Origin: an uncultured Clostridia bacterium
Lineage (GTDB): Bacteria; Bacillota; Clostridia; Oscillospirales; CAG-272
Reading direction: 5' to 3'
NCBI GenBank assembly: GCA_946615525.1
Contig: CAMOHW010000071.1
Coordinates: forward strand, 1 to 5,293
DNA length: 5,293 nucleotides
Of the stretch, positions 1-5,293 are shown in pieces. Position numbers and translations under genes: made by a program. The notes under the pieces were generated by a model. The model was not told where the DNA came from. It saw only the letters and a program-made list of their open reading frames with translations, and searched no databases. How positions within the stretch are numbered: the stretch's first letter is position 1; each line of letters starts with the position of its first letter.

Positions 1-1381
1 CATCAAAATTCGATGCAAATTGCCCGGTGATGGCGCTTGCAGTATCGTTGACGAAATAACTTTCCATTCCGTAAAGGATTTTGAATTTCAGGTCCGGATT
101 TTCTTTTTTCAGCTTTTCCAAAGCCAGCATGGCATCCGGAAATCCCTGCAAATTGCCGTGGTCGGTCAAAGCAATGGCAGAATGCCCCCAACGGACGGCG
201 GTCTTGATCGCTTCATCCGGCGGGATGAGCGCATCCATGGTGGACATGGTGGTATGCAGATGCAGTTCCACGCGCTTTTGCGGGGCATGGTCTTCCCTTT
301 TTATCTTGCGAATAATGGCAATATCCTTATAAAAGAAGGTCAAGTCAGGGTCCACCGGACGGTTTTTCCGCTTGACGTGTTTTGCGTATCCCTGCAGAGC
401 AACGGCAGTTCCGTTTTTGAGGATTGCCGAAAGTTCGGTCATCTTTTCCGGTTCCAATCCGTAATCACGGTGTTCAATGGATGTATGACCGTCAAACAAG
501 GAGAAAGAAAGGTCGTATTTATCACCTGCGCGATTCGGAACGGCTTCAAAGCCAAAGACTTCCCCAACAATGACCAGATTGGATTTTGATTCGTCGAGGT
601 TGGCGATGGGAACAGGGTCGATTTTGAAAGCAGAACCGTAAACAAAGTCGGCGCAAGAAAGATCAAAGGTGGAGTATCCGATCTTGCAAAGCCCGTCCGA
701 CAGGAATTGAGGAGTAGGATCAATGTCATAAATCGATTTTGCCCGCGGCAAAATCGGGTCTTCTTCTATCGGCTCGCGCACGGTTTTGATAGGATTGTTG
801 TAGGTTGGATTATATTCGCGGTTGGCAATGGCGGCGCTTTCCTCCATTGCTTCCAACTGTTGCTCGAGCGAACGATATGCCTCGGCAGGGTCAAAGTCCT
901 CGCTTTGCTGAATGGTGACATGAATATCAACACCGAACTCCGATCGAATGATGTTTTCCATAACGGTTGGCGTTTTGGCATTTTCCACCAGTTGAATACC
1001 GCTTTGAATAAAGGGAATGAAAAGCGTTAAAGAATCGCCTTCCAGGCGATAGTCTGCCATGGTGAAAAAGCCGCGCGCAACAATGCCCTGCCTGTCCAAT
1101 TCCATCAGCAAATCGGGAATACGGTCTGCACCAAACAACGCCGAAGGATAGGACGGCAAAAGGCGCATTACGGAAAGACCGTATGCGCTTTCTATTTCTT
1201 TTTCGATTGTATACAGAACATTCTTTTGGATGTATTTCGGAAAAGAGGCGTGGATCTCCAGGGCGCGTTGGTCACGGTCCGCGCGCACGCGCAAGGAATC
1301 GGGATCCGCTTCTTGCAGCAACGCCGCTGTCTTTTCGGAAGGATGATATTTGTTCAGTATTTCAAGCAATGTCTTGCTCAT
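1..1381 (-). CDS. polC: DNA polymerase III alpha subunit, PolC type (N-terminal 460 residues, 3' truncated by window edge)
   Basis: This is the N-terminal part of the replicative DNA polymerase of Gram-positive bacteria. I translated it by hand and it is open over 460 codons with no stop before the window edge. Residues 1-160 match the PolC N-terminal region in character (start MSKTLLEILNKYHP, then an EKEIESAYGLSVMRLLPSYP segment). A low-complexity, partly acidic linker follows at about 161-220. An OB-fold lies at about 265-360 (SNLVIVGEVFGFEA, FSLFDGHTS). The PHP domain begins at about 370 with VELHLHTTMSTMDA; likely metal ligands are H374, H376, D383, H408 (TDHG) and E440 (YGMES). In PolC the 3'-5' exonuclease domain is inserted into PHP, and the window stops just before it; the polymerase core is missing. 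Full-length PolC is usually about 1,400-1,450 residues. The ATG at 1379-1381 is chosen because an AAGGAG lies just upstream. The gene starts 8 nt after ispG. Family assignment is very secure. Confidence 0.96.
   Translation of the reverse strand, partial: MSKTLLEILNKYHPSEKTAALLQEADPDSLRVRADRDQRALEIHASFPKYIQKNVLYTIEKEIESAYGLSVMRLLPSYPSALFGADRIPDLLMELDRQGIVARGFFTMADYRLEGDSLTLFIPFIQSGIQLVENAKTPTVMENIIRSEFGVDIHVTIQQSEDFDPAEAYRSLEQQLEAMEESAAIANREYNPTYNNPIKTVREPIEEDPILPRAKSIYDIDPTPQFLSDGLCKIGYSTFDLSCADFVYGSAFKIDPVPIANLDESKSNLVIVGEVFGFEAVPNRAGDKYDLSFSLFDGHTSIEHRDYGLEPEKMTELSAILKNGTAVALQGYAKHVKRKNRPVDPDLTFFYKDIAIIRKIKREDHAPQKRVELHLHTTMSTMDALIPPDEAIKTAVRWGHSAIALTDHGNLQGFPDAMLALEKLKKENPDLKFKILYGMESYFVNDTASAITGQFASNFD
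734..756. repeat. Perfect 10-bp inverted repeat with 3-nt loop inside polC
   Basis: The arms CGATTTTGCC (734-743) and GGCAAAATCG (747-756) are exact reverse complements separated by CGC. The repeat lies within polC codons 209-216 (PILPRAKS), in the linker between the N-terminal region and the OB-fold, and could form a hairpin in the mRNA. No U-run follows on the transcribed strand (the next bases read ATTTATGAC), so it is not a standard intrinsic terminator. Function is unknown and chance is possible. Confidence 0.6.
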
Positions 1382-1385
1382 AGAA

Positions 1386-1391
1386 CTCCTT
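1386..1391 (-). promoter_or_regulatory. Ribosome-binding site of polC
   Basis: AAGGAG on the minus strand, 4 nt before the polC ATG. It overlaps the last two bases of the ispG stop codon TAA (1390-1392), so ribosomes ending ispG finish on the polC initiation site. The spacing is short but usable, and it fixes the polC start. Confidence 0.8.
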
Positions 1392-2475
1392 ATATGCCGG
1401 CCGTTTTTTTCAATTCGGCGATGAGCGTTTCAATAATTTTTTCTTCGGGGATTTTTGCAAGGATCTCGCCGTGGCGGAAAAGTACCGCTTCGCCTACGCC
1501 GCCGGCAATGCCGAGGTCTGCTTCCCTTGCCTCTCCCGGTCCGTTGACAACGCAACCCATCAGGGCAACCTTCAAGGGGAGCTTGTCCAACCCCTCTTTT
1601 CTTGCGGCTTCTTCAAATTGCCGCACAAGCGGGATCAGGTCAATTTTGGTTCTTCCGCAGGTCGGGCAACTAACGATATCCAGCCCGCACTGCCCTTCTA
1701 TTCCGATGGCCTGCAAAATCTGTTTTGCGGCGGCAACTTCTTCGGTTGGATCATCTGTCAATGAAACGCGGATGGTGTCGCCAATGCCGTCACACAGGAG
1801 CGAACCGATGCCCACCGCACTCTTGACAAGGCCGCGATCTCCGCCGCCCGCCTCGGTAACACCGAGATGCAACGGATACGGGCAGGACGCCGCCAAAAGG
1901 CGATTTGCGGCGATCATATCCGCAACGGTGGACGCTTTGATGGAAACGGCAATATCGGTAAAATCAAACTTTTCCAAAAGCGCAATATGATAAAGCGCAC
2001 TTTCACAAAGCGCTTTTGGTGTAGGGGCGCCGTATTTTTCCAGAATGTGCTTTTCCAAAGAGCCGCTGTTGACGCCGATGCGAATGGGGATCTTTTTTGC
2101 CCGGCAGGCGTTTGCGACCTCGCGCACGCGGTCGTCATCCCCAATATTTCCGGGATTGATGCGGATCTTATCAAATCCAAGTTCAGCGCAGCGCAAAGCA
2201 ATGCGATAATCAAAATGAATATCGGCAACCACGGGAATGCGGATCCCGGCTTTGCGGATCTCCAGGATCGCCTCCGCCGCCTCCAATGTGGGGACAGTGA
2301 TGCGAACAATATCGCATCCCGCCGCTTCCAGGGCGCTGATTTGGCGAATGATGGCGGCAGTATCCTGCGGATTGGTATTGGTCATGGATTGAATGGCAAT
2401 CGGGTTCTGTCCGCCGATTTTAACATTCCCCACGGAAAGTTCCTTTGCTTTTCTGCGAATGTGATTGTAATTCAT
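1390..2475 (-). CDS. ispG: 4-hydroxy-3-methylbut-2-en-1-yl diphosphate synthase (flavodoxin/ferredoxin), IspG
   Basis: IspG (GcpE) is a cytosolic [4Fe-4S] enzyme that reductively converts methylerythritol cyclodiphosphate to HMBPP, the penultimate step of the MEP isoprenoid pathway. The 361-residue product has the usual bacterial two-domain length. A TIM-barrel substrate domain spans about residues 1-245 (IAIQSMTNT near 26, VADIHFDYRIAL near 83, KIRINPGNIG at 103-112, GVNSGSLE near 134, HLGVTEAGGGDRGLVKSA near 203). The Fe-S domain follows, with C270 and C273 in SCPTCGR and C308 and E315 in MGCVVNGPGEA; these are the expected three cysteines plus glutamate that ligate the cluster. No plant-type insertion is present. 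The ATG at 2473-2475 overlaps the rseP TGA as ATGA, which suggests translational coupling, and polC follows after 8 nt. Sharing an operon with dxr puts two MEP steps under one transcript. The electron donor cannot be told from this window. Confidence 0.98.
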   Translation of the reverse strand: MNYNHIRRKAKELSVGNVKIGGQNPIAIQSMTNTNPQDTAAIIRQISALEAAGCDIVRITVPTLEAAEAILEIRKAGIRIPVVADIHFDYRIALRCAELGFDKIRINPGNIGDDDRVREVANACRAKKIPIRIGVNSGSLEKHILEKYGAPTPKALCESALYHIALLEKFDFTDIAVSIKASTVADMIAANRLLAASCPYPLHLGVTEAGGGDRGLVKSAVGIGSLLCDGIGDTIRVSLTDDPTEEVAAAKQILQAIGIEGQCGLDIVSCPTCGRTKIDLIPLVRQFEEAARKEGLDKLPLKVALMGCVVNGPGEAREADLGIAGGVGEAVLFRHGEILAKIPEEKIIETLIAELKKTAGI

Positions 2476-2491
2476 AGCGATACAATATCCT
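2472..2491 (-). promoter_or_regulatory. rseP stop / ispG start overlap (ATGA) with weak Shine-Dalgarno
   Basis: On the minus strand the ispG ATG (2475-2473) and the rseP TGA (2474-2472) share bases as ATGA. The only Shine-Dalgarno-like sequence is AGGA at 2491-2488, 12 nt before the ATG, which is longer than ideal. Start of ispG by re-initiation or coupling to rseP translation is therefore likely; this is an inference from the layout. Confidence 0.6.
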
Positions 2492-3908
2492 TTATGGCAA
2501 TAATCACGGCAAGCAGAAGGATCAAAACAAGACCGACAAAGTTGATGATCCCTTCCACTTCCTGTTTGATGGGTTTGCCCCGAACGGCCTCAACAACATA
2601 CAAAAGAAGATGTCCGCCATCCAGCGCCGGCAAGGGCAAAAGGTTCATAATGCCCAGATTGATGGAAATGATGATGACAAGATACAAAAGATTCAGCTTT
2701 TGACCGCTTTGCGCCACATCGGAAATGGTTTTGGTAATTCCGATCGGTCCGGAAACGCTTTCCAATCCATAGCGGCGGGTAAAGAGCCCCTTCAGGGAAT
2801 CAAATACCATTTTGACCGAGGAAACAGAACGATAAAAAGTATGCTTGATAATGGTTCCAAAATGAAAATTCGCTTCCCGATAGACGATAAAGTCAACATC
2901 TCCGAACAGGATACCGCCGGATTCATAATTCGGCACGATCACATTGGATAAAACTACTTTTTCTCCGTTTCTGCGAACGGTAAAGGTAAGCGGCTGATAA
3001 CCCTGTGTCATGATCTCATAGGAGAGTTGATCGTAGGTGTGAACGCGCGTGCGATTGACTTTGAGAACAACATCGCCAACCTGTAAGCCGTCCTTTTCAG
3101 GGGTTGAGGAACTGAGCGATGTTTCAAACTTTTCGCGTAACAATTCGTCTGTTAAAGTAAGGGTAACGACCGGATAGGGCTCTACCAGATCGGTTCCCTT
3201 TTCATTCATCCGGAGAATCGAAAAAGTAACTTTTCCATCCGCACTTTCCGCTACTGCGGCTTTGAGTTGATCGAGGGATAGAATGCGGATATCATCAGCA
3301 TCATCGGTATCATCGGCTCCGCTTTTCAAGGCATAAAGATAATCGCCTTTTTGCAGGCCTTCGTAGGAATCTTGGGCGCTGTAAGTGACATAAAATCCGG
3401 CGATCTTTGTTGTTGCCGCCGAATGATGTCCTGCGGAAATGACCAGCACCATCATCAAAGCAAAGCCGAGCAACAGGTTCATTACCGGTCCGGCAAGTGA
3501 AATCAAAATGCGGATCCAAACACTTTTGTTGCAGTATGCCTGCTTTGCAAGGTCGGGGTCTATTGCCTCTTTGACTGGAGTTTCTTCTTCGCGTTCCTCG
3601 CTTTTTGAATCGTTCAGAAAGATGGGCTCCCCGCTTTGAGAGGGGGCGTCGACCTTTTGCGTTCCCTGCACGGCTTCCATTCCGCTTTCGCCAAACATAC
3701 TGACAAAGCCGCCGATGGGGATGGCGCGCAAGGAATATCGCGTCCCGCTTTTTTTGGAAACGAACGATATTATTTTGGGACCCATGCCGATTGCAAATTC
3801 AAGGATTTTAACTCCAAACGCGCGCGCAACCAAAAAATGCCCTAATTCATGGATGAATATGAGGACACCGAAAATCAGCAGCGCAAGCAGAATGGATAAA
3901 AAGGACAT
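2472..3908 (-). CDS. rseP: RIP metalloprotease RseP/RasP (site-2 protease family, M50B) with two PDZ domains
   Basis: This membrane zinc protease cuts transmembrane segments of substrates such as anti-sigma factors and remnant signal peptides. The 478-residue product has the zinc site HELGH (H20, E21, H24) in TM1 (about 3-24), the membrane-associated loop PIGGFVSMFGE (64-74), and TM2 (about 132-158, with SLAGPVMNLLLG). TM3 (about 405-435) ends in NLLPLPALDGG, where D430 is the third zinc ligand, and TM4 spans about 452-474. Two PDZ-like units lie outside the membrane between TM2 and TM3: about 168-255 (GLQKGDYLYALKSG) and about 262-330 (GLQVGDVVLKVNR). A charged linker of about 50 residues precedes TM2. 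The ATG at 3908 is chosen because AGGAGAG lies 9 nt upstream. A TTG 36 nt further up would add 12 residues and overlap dxr, but has less support. All catalytic motifs are intact. Substrates cannot be inferred. Confidence 0.96.
   Translation of the reverse strand: MSFLSILLALLIFGVLIFIHELGHFLVARAFGVKILEFAIGMGPKIISFVSKKSGTRYSLRAIPIGGFVSMFGESGMEAVQGTQKVDAPSQSGEPIFLNDSKSEEREEETPVKEAIDPDLAKQAYCNKSVWIRILISLAGPVMNLLLGFALMMVLVISAGHHSAATTKIAGFYVTYSAQDSYEGLQKGDYLYALKSGADDTDDADDIRILSLDQLKAAVAESADGKVTFSILRMNEKGTDLVEPYPVVTLTLTDELLREKFETSLSSSTPEKDGLQVGDVVLKVNRTRVHTYDQLSYEIMTQGYQPLTFTVRRNGEKVVLSNVIVPNYESGGILFGDVDFIVYREANFHFGTIIKHTFYRSVSSVKMVFDSLKGLFTRRYGLESVSGPIGITKTISDVAQSGQKLNLLYLVIIISINLGIMNLLPLPALDGGHLLLYVVEAVRGKPIKQEVEGIINFVGLVLILLLAVIIAIKDIVSL
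3291..3317 (-). repeat. Three tandem 9-bp units encoding ADD-TDD-ADD in RseP
   Basis: On the minus strand the units read GCCGATGAT, ACCGATGAT and GCTGATGAT, coding for residues 198-206 of RseP. The GATGAT core is identical in all three units and only the first codon varies. The repeat sits in a loop of the first PDZ-like domain, right after GDYLYALKSG. In-frame 9-bp units like these can expand or contract by slippage without breaking the gene. Confidence 0.75.
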
Positions 3909-3917
3909 GGTAAAATG

Positions 3918-3924
3918 CTCTCCT
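3918..3924 (-). promoter_or_regulatory. Ribosome-binding site of rseP
   Basis: AGGAGAG on the minus strand, ending 9 nt before the ATG at 3908 and preceded by AA. It lies in the 22-nt gap after the dxr TGA (3931-3933). This site decides the start of rseP in favour of the protein beginning MSFLSILLAL, which places the HExxH at residue 20 as is typical of the family. Confidence 0.8.
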
Positions 3925-3930
3925 TTGGGG

Positions 3931-5106
3931 TCAATAGTGTTCAATCAATTCGTTTGCACGCGTTCTTGCAAGATCGTCAAAATGGAAGATTCCTTCCAGA
4001 GTCTTTTCTTTTTTTGCTTCCGCCTCCAAATTGGAAACAACGTTTTCCACCACTTGAAAGAGCTTTGGAAGGCGAATTTTTTCCTGCAAAAAGGCGGCAA
4101 CGGCAATTTCATTTGCCGCGTTCAGAACCGCGGGAAGCGCACCACCCGCTTTGATGGCGTTGATGGCAACGCGCAAAAGCGGAAACGTTTCGGTATCCGG
4201 TTTGGCAAAGGTCAAGGAGCCGACACGCGTCAAATCCAATTCGTCAATAACAGCAGGCGTTCTTTGCGGGTGTGTGAGCGCATATTGAACGCAAAGACGC
4301 ATATCCGGGACCGAAAGTTGTGCGATTGTGCTATGGTCAGTATATTCCACGGCGGAATGCATTATGCTTTCGCGGTGGACCAATACCTGCACTTGTTCCG
4401 GCGTCACATCAAACAGATGGACTGCCTCAATGACTTCAAATCCCTTGTTCATCAGCGTGGCACTGTCAATGGTGATTTTTGCGCCCATCTTCCAGGTTGG
4501 GTGCGCCAGCGCATCCGCAAGGGTCACTTTTGCAAGTTGCTCCTTGGTGTAACCGTAAAAAGGACCTCCCGAAGCGGTCAGCAAAATGCGCTTGATTTCT
4601 TTTTTGCTGCCGGAACGCAGACTTTGAAAAATTGCCGAATGCTCGCTATCCACCGGAAGGATCTCAATACCCTTTTCTTTTGCCAGATTCATTACGATTT
4701 CACCGGCGCAAACGAGAGATTCCTTGTTTGCAAGTGCCAATTTCTTGCCGGCTTGTAAGGTTGCAATGGTGGGTTTGAGGCCGGCTTCTCCGATGATGGA
4801 ATTGAGGACGATCTGGTCTTCGCCCTCTTGATCTGCGATCATTTGGCAAATGCCTTCCATTCCGGAATAGATTTTAACATCAGTATCCGCCAAAAGGAGA
4901 CGCAACTCTTTTGCCGCTTCCGCATCCGCCATTGCGCAGGCGCGAACGCCGAAAGTGCGCGCCTGTTCCGCAACGCGCTTGGCGTTGCGATTGGCGGAAA
5001 GCGCAAGTACCCGGGCGCCGGTCTTATGCGCAACGTCAAGCGCCTGCTCCCCGACAGAGCCGGTAGAACCGAGGACCAAAATAGAGGATTTCCCTGTATT
5101 TTCCAT
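3931..5106 (-). CDS. dxr: 1-deoxy-D-xylulose 5-phosphate reductoisomerase, Dxr (IspC)
   Basis: Dxr rearranges and reduces 1-deoxy-D-xylulose 5-phosphate to methylerythritol 4-phosphate with NADPH and a divalent metal, the first committed step of the MEP pathway, in the cytosol. The 391-residue product has the family's usual length. The NADPH-binding Rossmann domain opens with ILVLGSTGSVG (9-19), and LANKES (125-130) closes it. The metal and substrate site is PVDSEHSA (D153, S154, E155), TASGGPF (177-183), the flexible-loop region HPTWKMG (202-208) and DSATLMNKGFE (214-224, with E224 the third metal ligand). HRESIMHS (244-251) follows, and the C-terminal helical domain contains NAANEIAVAAFL (329-340). 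All catalytic residues I looked for are present. The ATG at 5104-5106 lies one base after the cdsA stop, with GGTGA 6 nt upstream. rseP follows after 22 nt. This is the target of fosmidomycin in other bacteria. Confidence 0.98.
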   Translation of the reverse strand: MENTGKSSILVLGSTGSVGEQALDVAHKTGARVLALSANRNAKRVAEQARTFGVRACAMADAEAAKELRLLLADTDVKIYSGMEGICQMIADQEGEDQIVLNSIIGEAGLKPTIATLQAGKKLALANKESLVCAGEIVMNLAKEKGIEILPVDSEHSAIFQSLRSGSKKEIKRILLTASGGPFYGYTKEQLAKVTLADALAHPTWKMGAKITIDSATLMNKGFEVIEAVHLFDVTPEQVQVLVHRESIMHSAVEYTDHSTIAQLSVPDMRLCVQYALTHPQRTPAVIDELDLTRVGSLTFAKPDTETFPLLRVAINAIKAGGALPAVLNAANEIAVAAFLQEKIRLPKLFQVVENVVSNLEAEAKKEKTLEGIFHFDDLARTRANELIEHY

Positions 5107-5107
5107 A

Positions 5108-5254
5108 TTAAATCACCGAAAAGAGTTTGACAAAGGCGGTAAGACCTGCAAGGACAATGGATACGGCAATGACCGAATCAAAACGGTCAAGCACACCGCC
5201 ATGCCCCGGGAACAGGAAGCCGTAGTCTTTGATCCCGTAGTGCCGTTTGACGAC
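5108..5254 (-). CDS. cdsA: Phosphatidate cytidylyltransferase CdsA (C-terminal 48 residues, 5' truncated)
   Basis: CdsA is an integral membrane enzyme that makes CDP-diacylglycerol from CTP and phosphatidic acid, the branch point of bacterial phospholipid synthesis. Only the last 48 residues are present. They carry most of the family signature: [20 protein letters not shown] then VLDRFDS, with the KR, KD, PGHGG and DRFD residues that belong to the catalytic and metal-binding site. One hydrophobic segment follows ([18 protein letters not shown]) before the TAA at 5108-5110. CdsA is usually about 260-290 residues, so more than 80 percent is missing. The truncation is not biological: the genomic sequence ends at about 5254 where adapter begins. 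dxr starts one base downstream, and uppS would be expected upstream from the usual gene order. The identification is firm despite the short length. Confidence 0.93.
   Translation of the reverse strand, partial: VVKRHYGIKDYGFLFPGHGGVLDRFDSVIAVSIVLAGLTAFVKLFSVI
5113..5117 (-). promoter_or_regulatory. Probable ribosome-binding site of dxr
   Basis: GGTGA on the minus strand, 6 nt before the dxr ATG, within the last codons of cdsA (TCG GTG ATT TAA). It is a partial match to the Shine-Dalgarno consensus. With the cdsA stop one base before the ATG, coupling to cdsA translation is likely. Confidence 0.55.
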
Positions 5255-5293
5255 AGATCGGAAGAGCCCACGTCTGAACTCCAGTCACCCAAC
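5255..5293 (+). other. Illumina TruSeq adapter contamination at contig end
   Basis: Bases 5255-5288 match, in order, the 34-nt TruSeq read-2 adapter that begins AGATCGGAAGAGC and ends CTGAACTCCAGTCAC, with one mismatch (C instead of A at 5268). The five bases after it (CCAAC) stand where the sample index would begin. CdsA coding similarity stops exactly at the junction at 5254/5255. This is untrimmed library sequence, not part of the genome. The adapter sequence is recalled from general knowledge of the kit. Confidence 0.97.

Noticed and set aside
1382..1389. Possible terminator or promoter between ispG and polC
   Set aside because: The gap is only 8 nt and is filled by the polC ribosome-binding site. 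No hairpin with a U-run and no -35/-10 pair is seen there.
1226..1990. Plus-strand open frame of 254 codons opposite polC and ispG
   Set aside because: It spans the 5' end of polC and the 3' half of ispG in antisense. The translation is Ser/Pro/Ala-rich low-complexity sequence, as expected from a shadow frame, with no family resemblance.
1974..2019. 10-bp inverted repeat CCAAAAGCGC / GCGCTTTTGG with a 26-nt loop in ispG
   Set aside because: The loop is long, and the arms come partly from repeated use of the codon pair GCG CTT for three Ala-Leu pairs (in ALCESALYHIALLEKF). A third copy of AAAGCGC lies in the loop. Chance and codon reuse explain it.
1867..2703. Plus-strand open frame of 278 codons opposite ispG and the end of rseP
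   Set aside because: It is antisense to well-defined coding sequence, has no recognisable motif, and is explained by the codon bias of the real genes.
3909..3944. Upstream TTG start for rseP that would add 12 residues
   Set aside because: It overlaps the end of dxr, and its coding stretch contains the AGGAGAG that serves the ATG at 3908. The ATG start gives the normal S2P N-terminus directly before TM1.
3715..4758. Plus-strand open frame of 347 codons opposite rseP and dxr
   Set aside because: It lies entirely antisense to two genes with intact catalytic motifs, its translation shows no recognisable domain, and it is rich in Arg, Cys, Phe and His as expected from the reverse complement of ordinary codons. 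I saw no convincing ribosome-binding site.

Overview
The window is a stretch of one tightly packed minus-strand gene cluster from a Gram-positive, Clostridia-like bacterium (Bacillota). Read in the direction of transcription, from high to low coordinates, it holds the 3' end of cdsA (phosphatidate cytidylyltransferase), then dxr (DXP reductoisomerase), rseP (site-2 intramembrane protease), ispG (HMBPP synthase) and the 5' third of polC (the PolC-type replicative DNA polymerase). The taxon call rests on two points. PolC, with its OB domain followed by a PHP domain, is the Bacillota-type replicase. The order cdsA-dxr-rseP-ispG-polC is, from general knowledge, the usual clostridial arrangement, whereas Bacillus has proS between rasP and polC. 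No finer assignment can be supported from the sequence alone.

Layout: polC occupies 1-1381 and runs off the left edge. ispG (1390-2475) overlaps the rseP stop by an ATGA. rseP (2472-3908) lies 22 nt downstream of dxr (3931-5106), and dxr begins one base after the cdsA stop (cdsA remnant 5108-5254). The longest gap between genes is 22 nt. I see no promoter, terminator, riboswitch, tRNA, mobile element or CRISPR array, so the five genes look like one polycistronic unit whose promoter and terminator lie outside the window. Ribosome-binding sites can be seen before polC, rseP and dxr. ispG has only a weak, distant one and probably depends on translational coupling.

The genes combine envelope and isoprenoid functions with replication. 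CdsA makes CDP-diacylglycerol for phospholipids. Dxr and IspG are the second and the penultimate enzymes of the MEP isoprenoid pathway, which supplies undecaprenyl carriers among other products. RseP cleaves transmembrane anti-sigma factors and leftover signal peptides. PolC replicates the chromosome.

The last 39 bases (5255-5293) are not genomic. They match the Illumina TruSeq read-2 adapter with one mismatch, followed by five bases where the index would begin, so the contig ends in untrimmed adapter and cdsA is cut artificially. I found no undescribed biological system. The points worth a second look are the adapter, a two-PDZ RseP with an acidic 9-bp microrepeat and a long cytosolic linker, and a perfect 10-bp hairpin inside polC.
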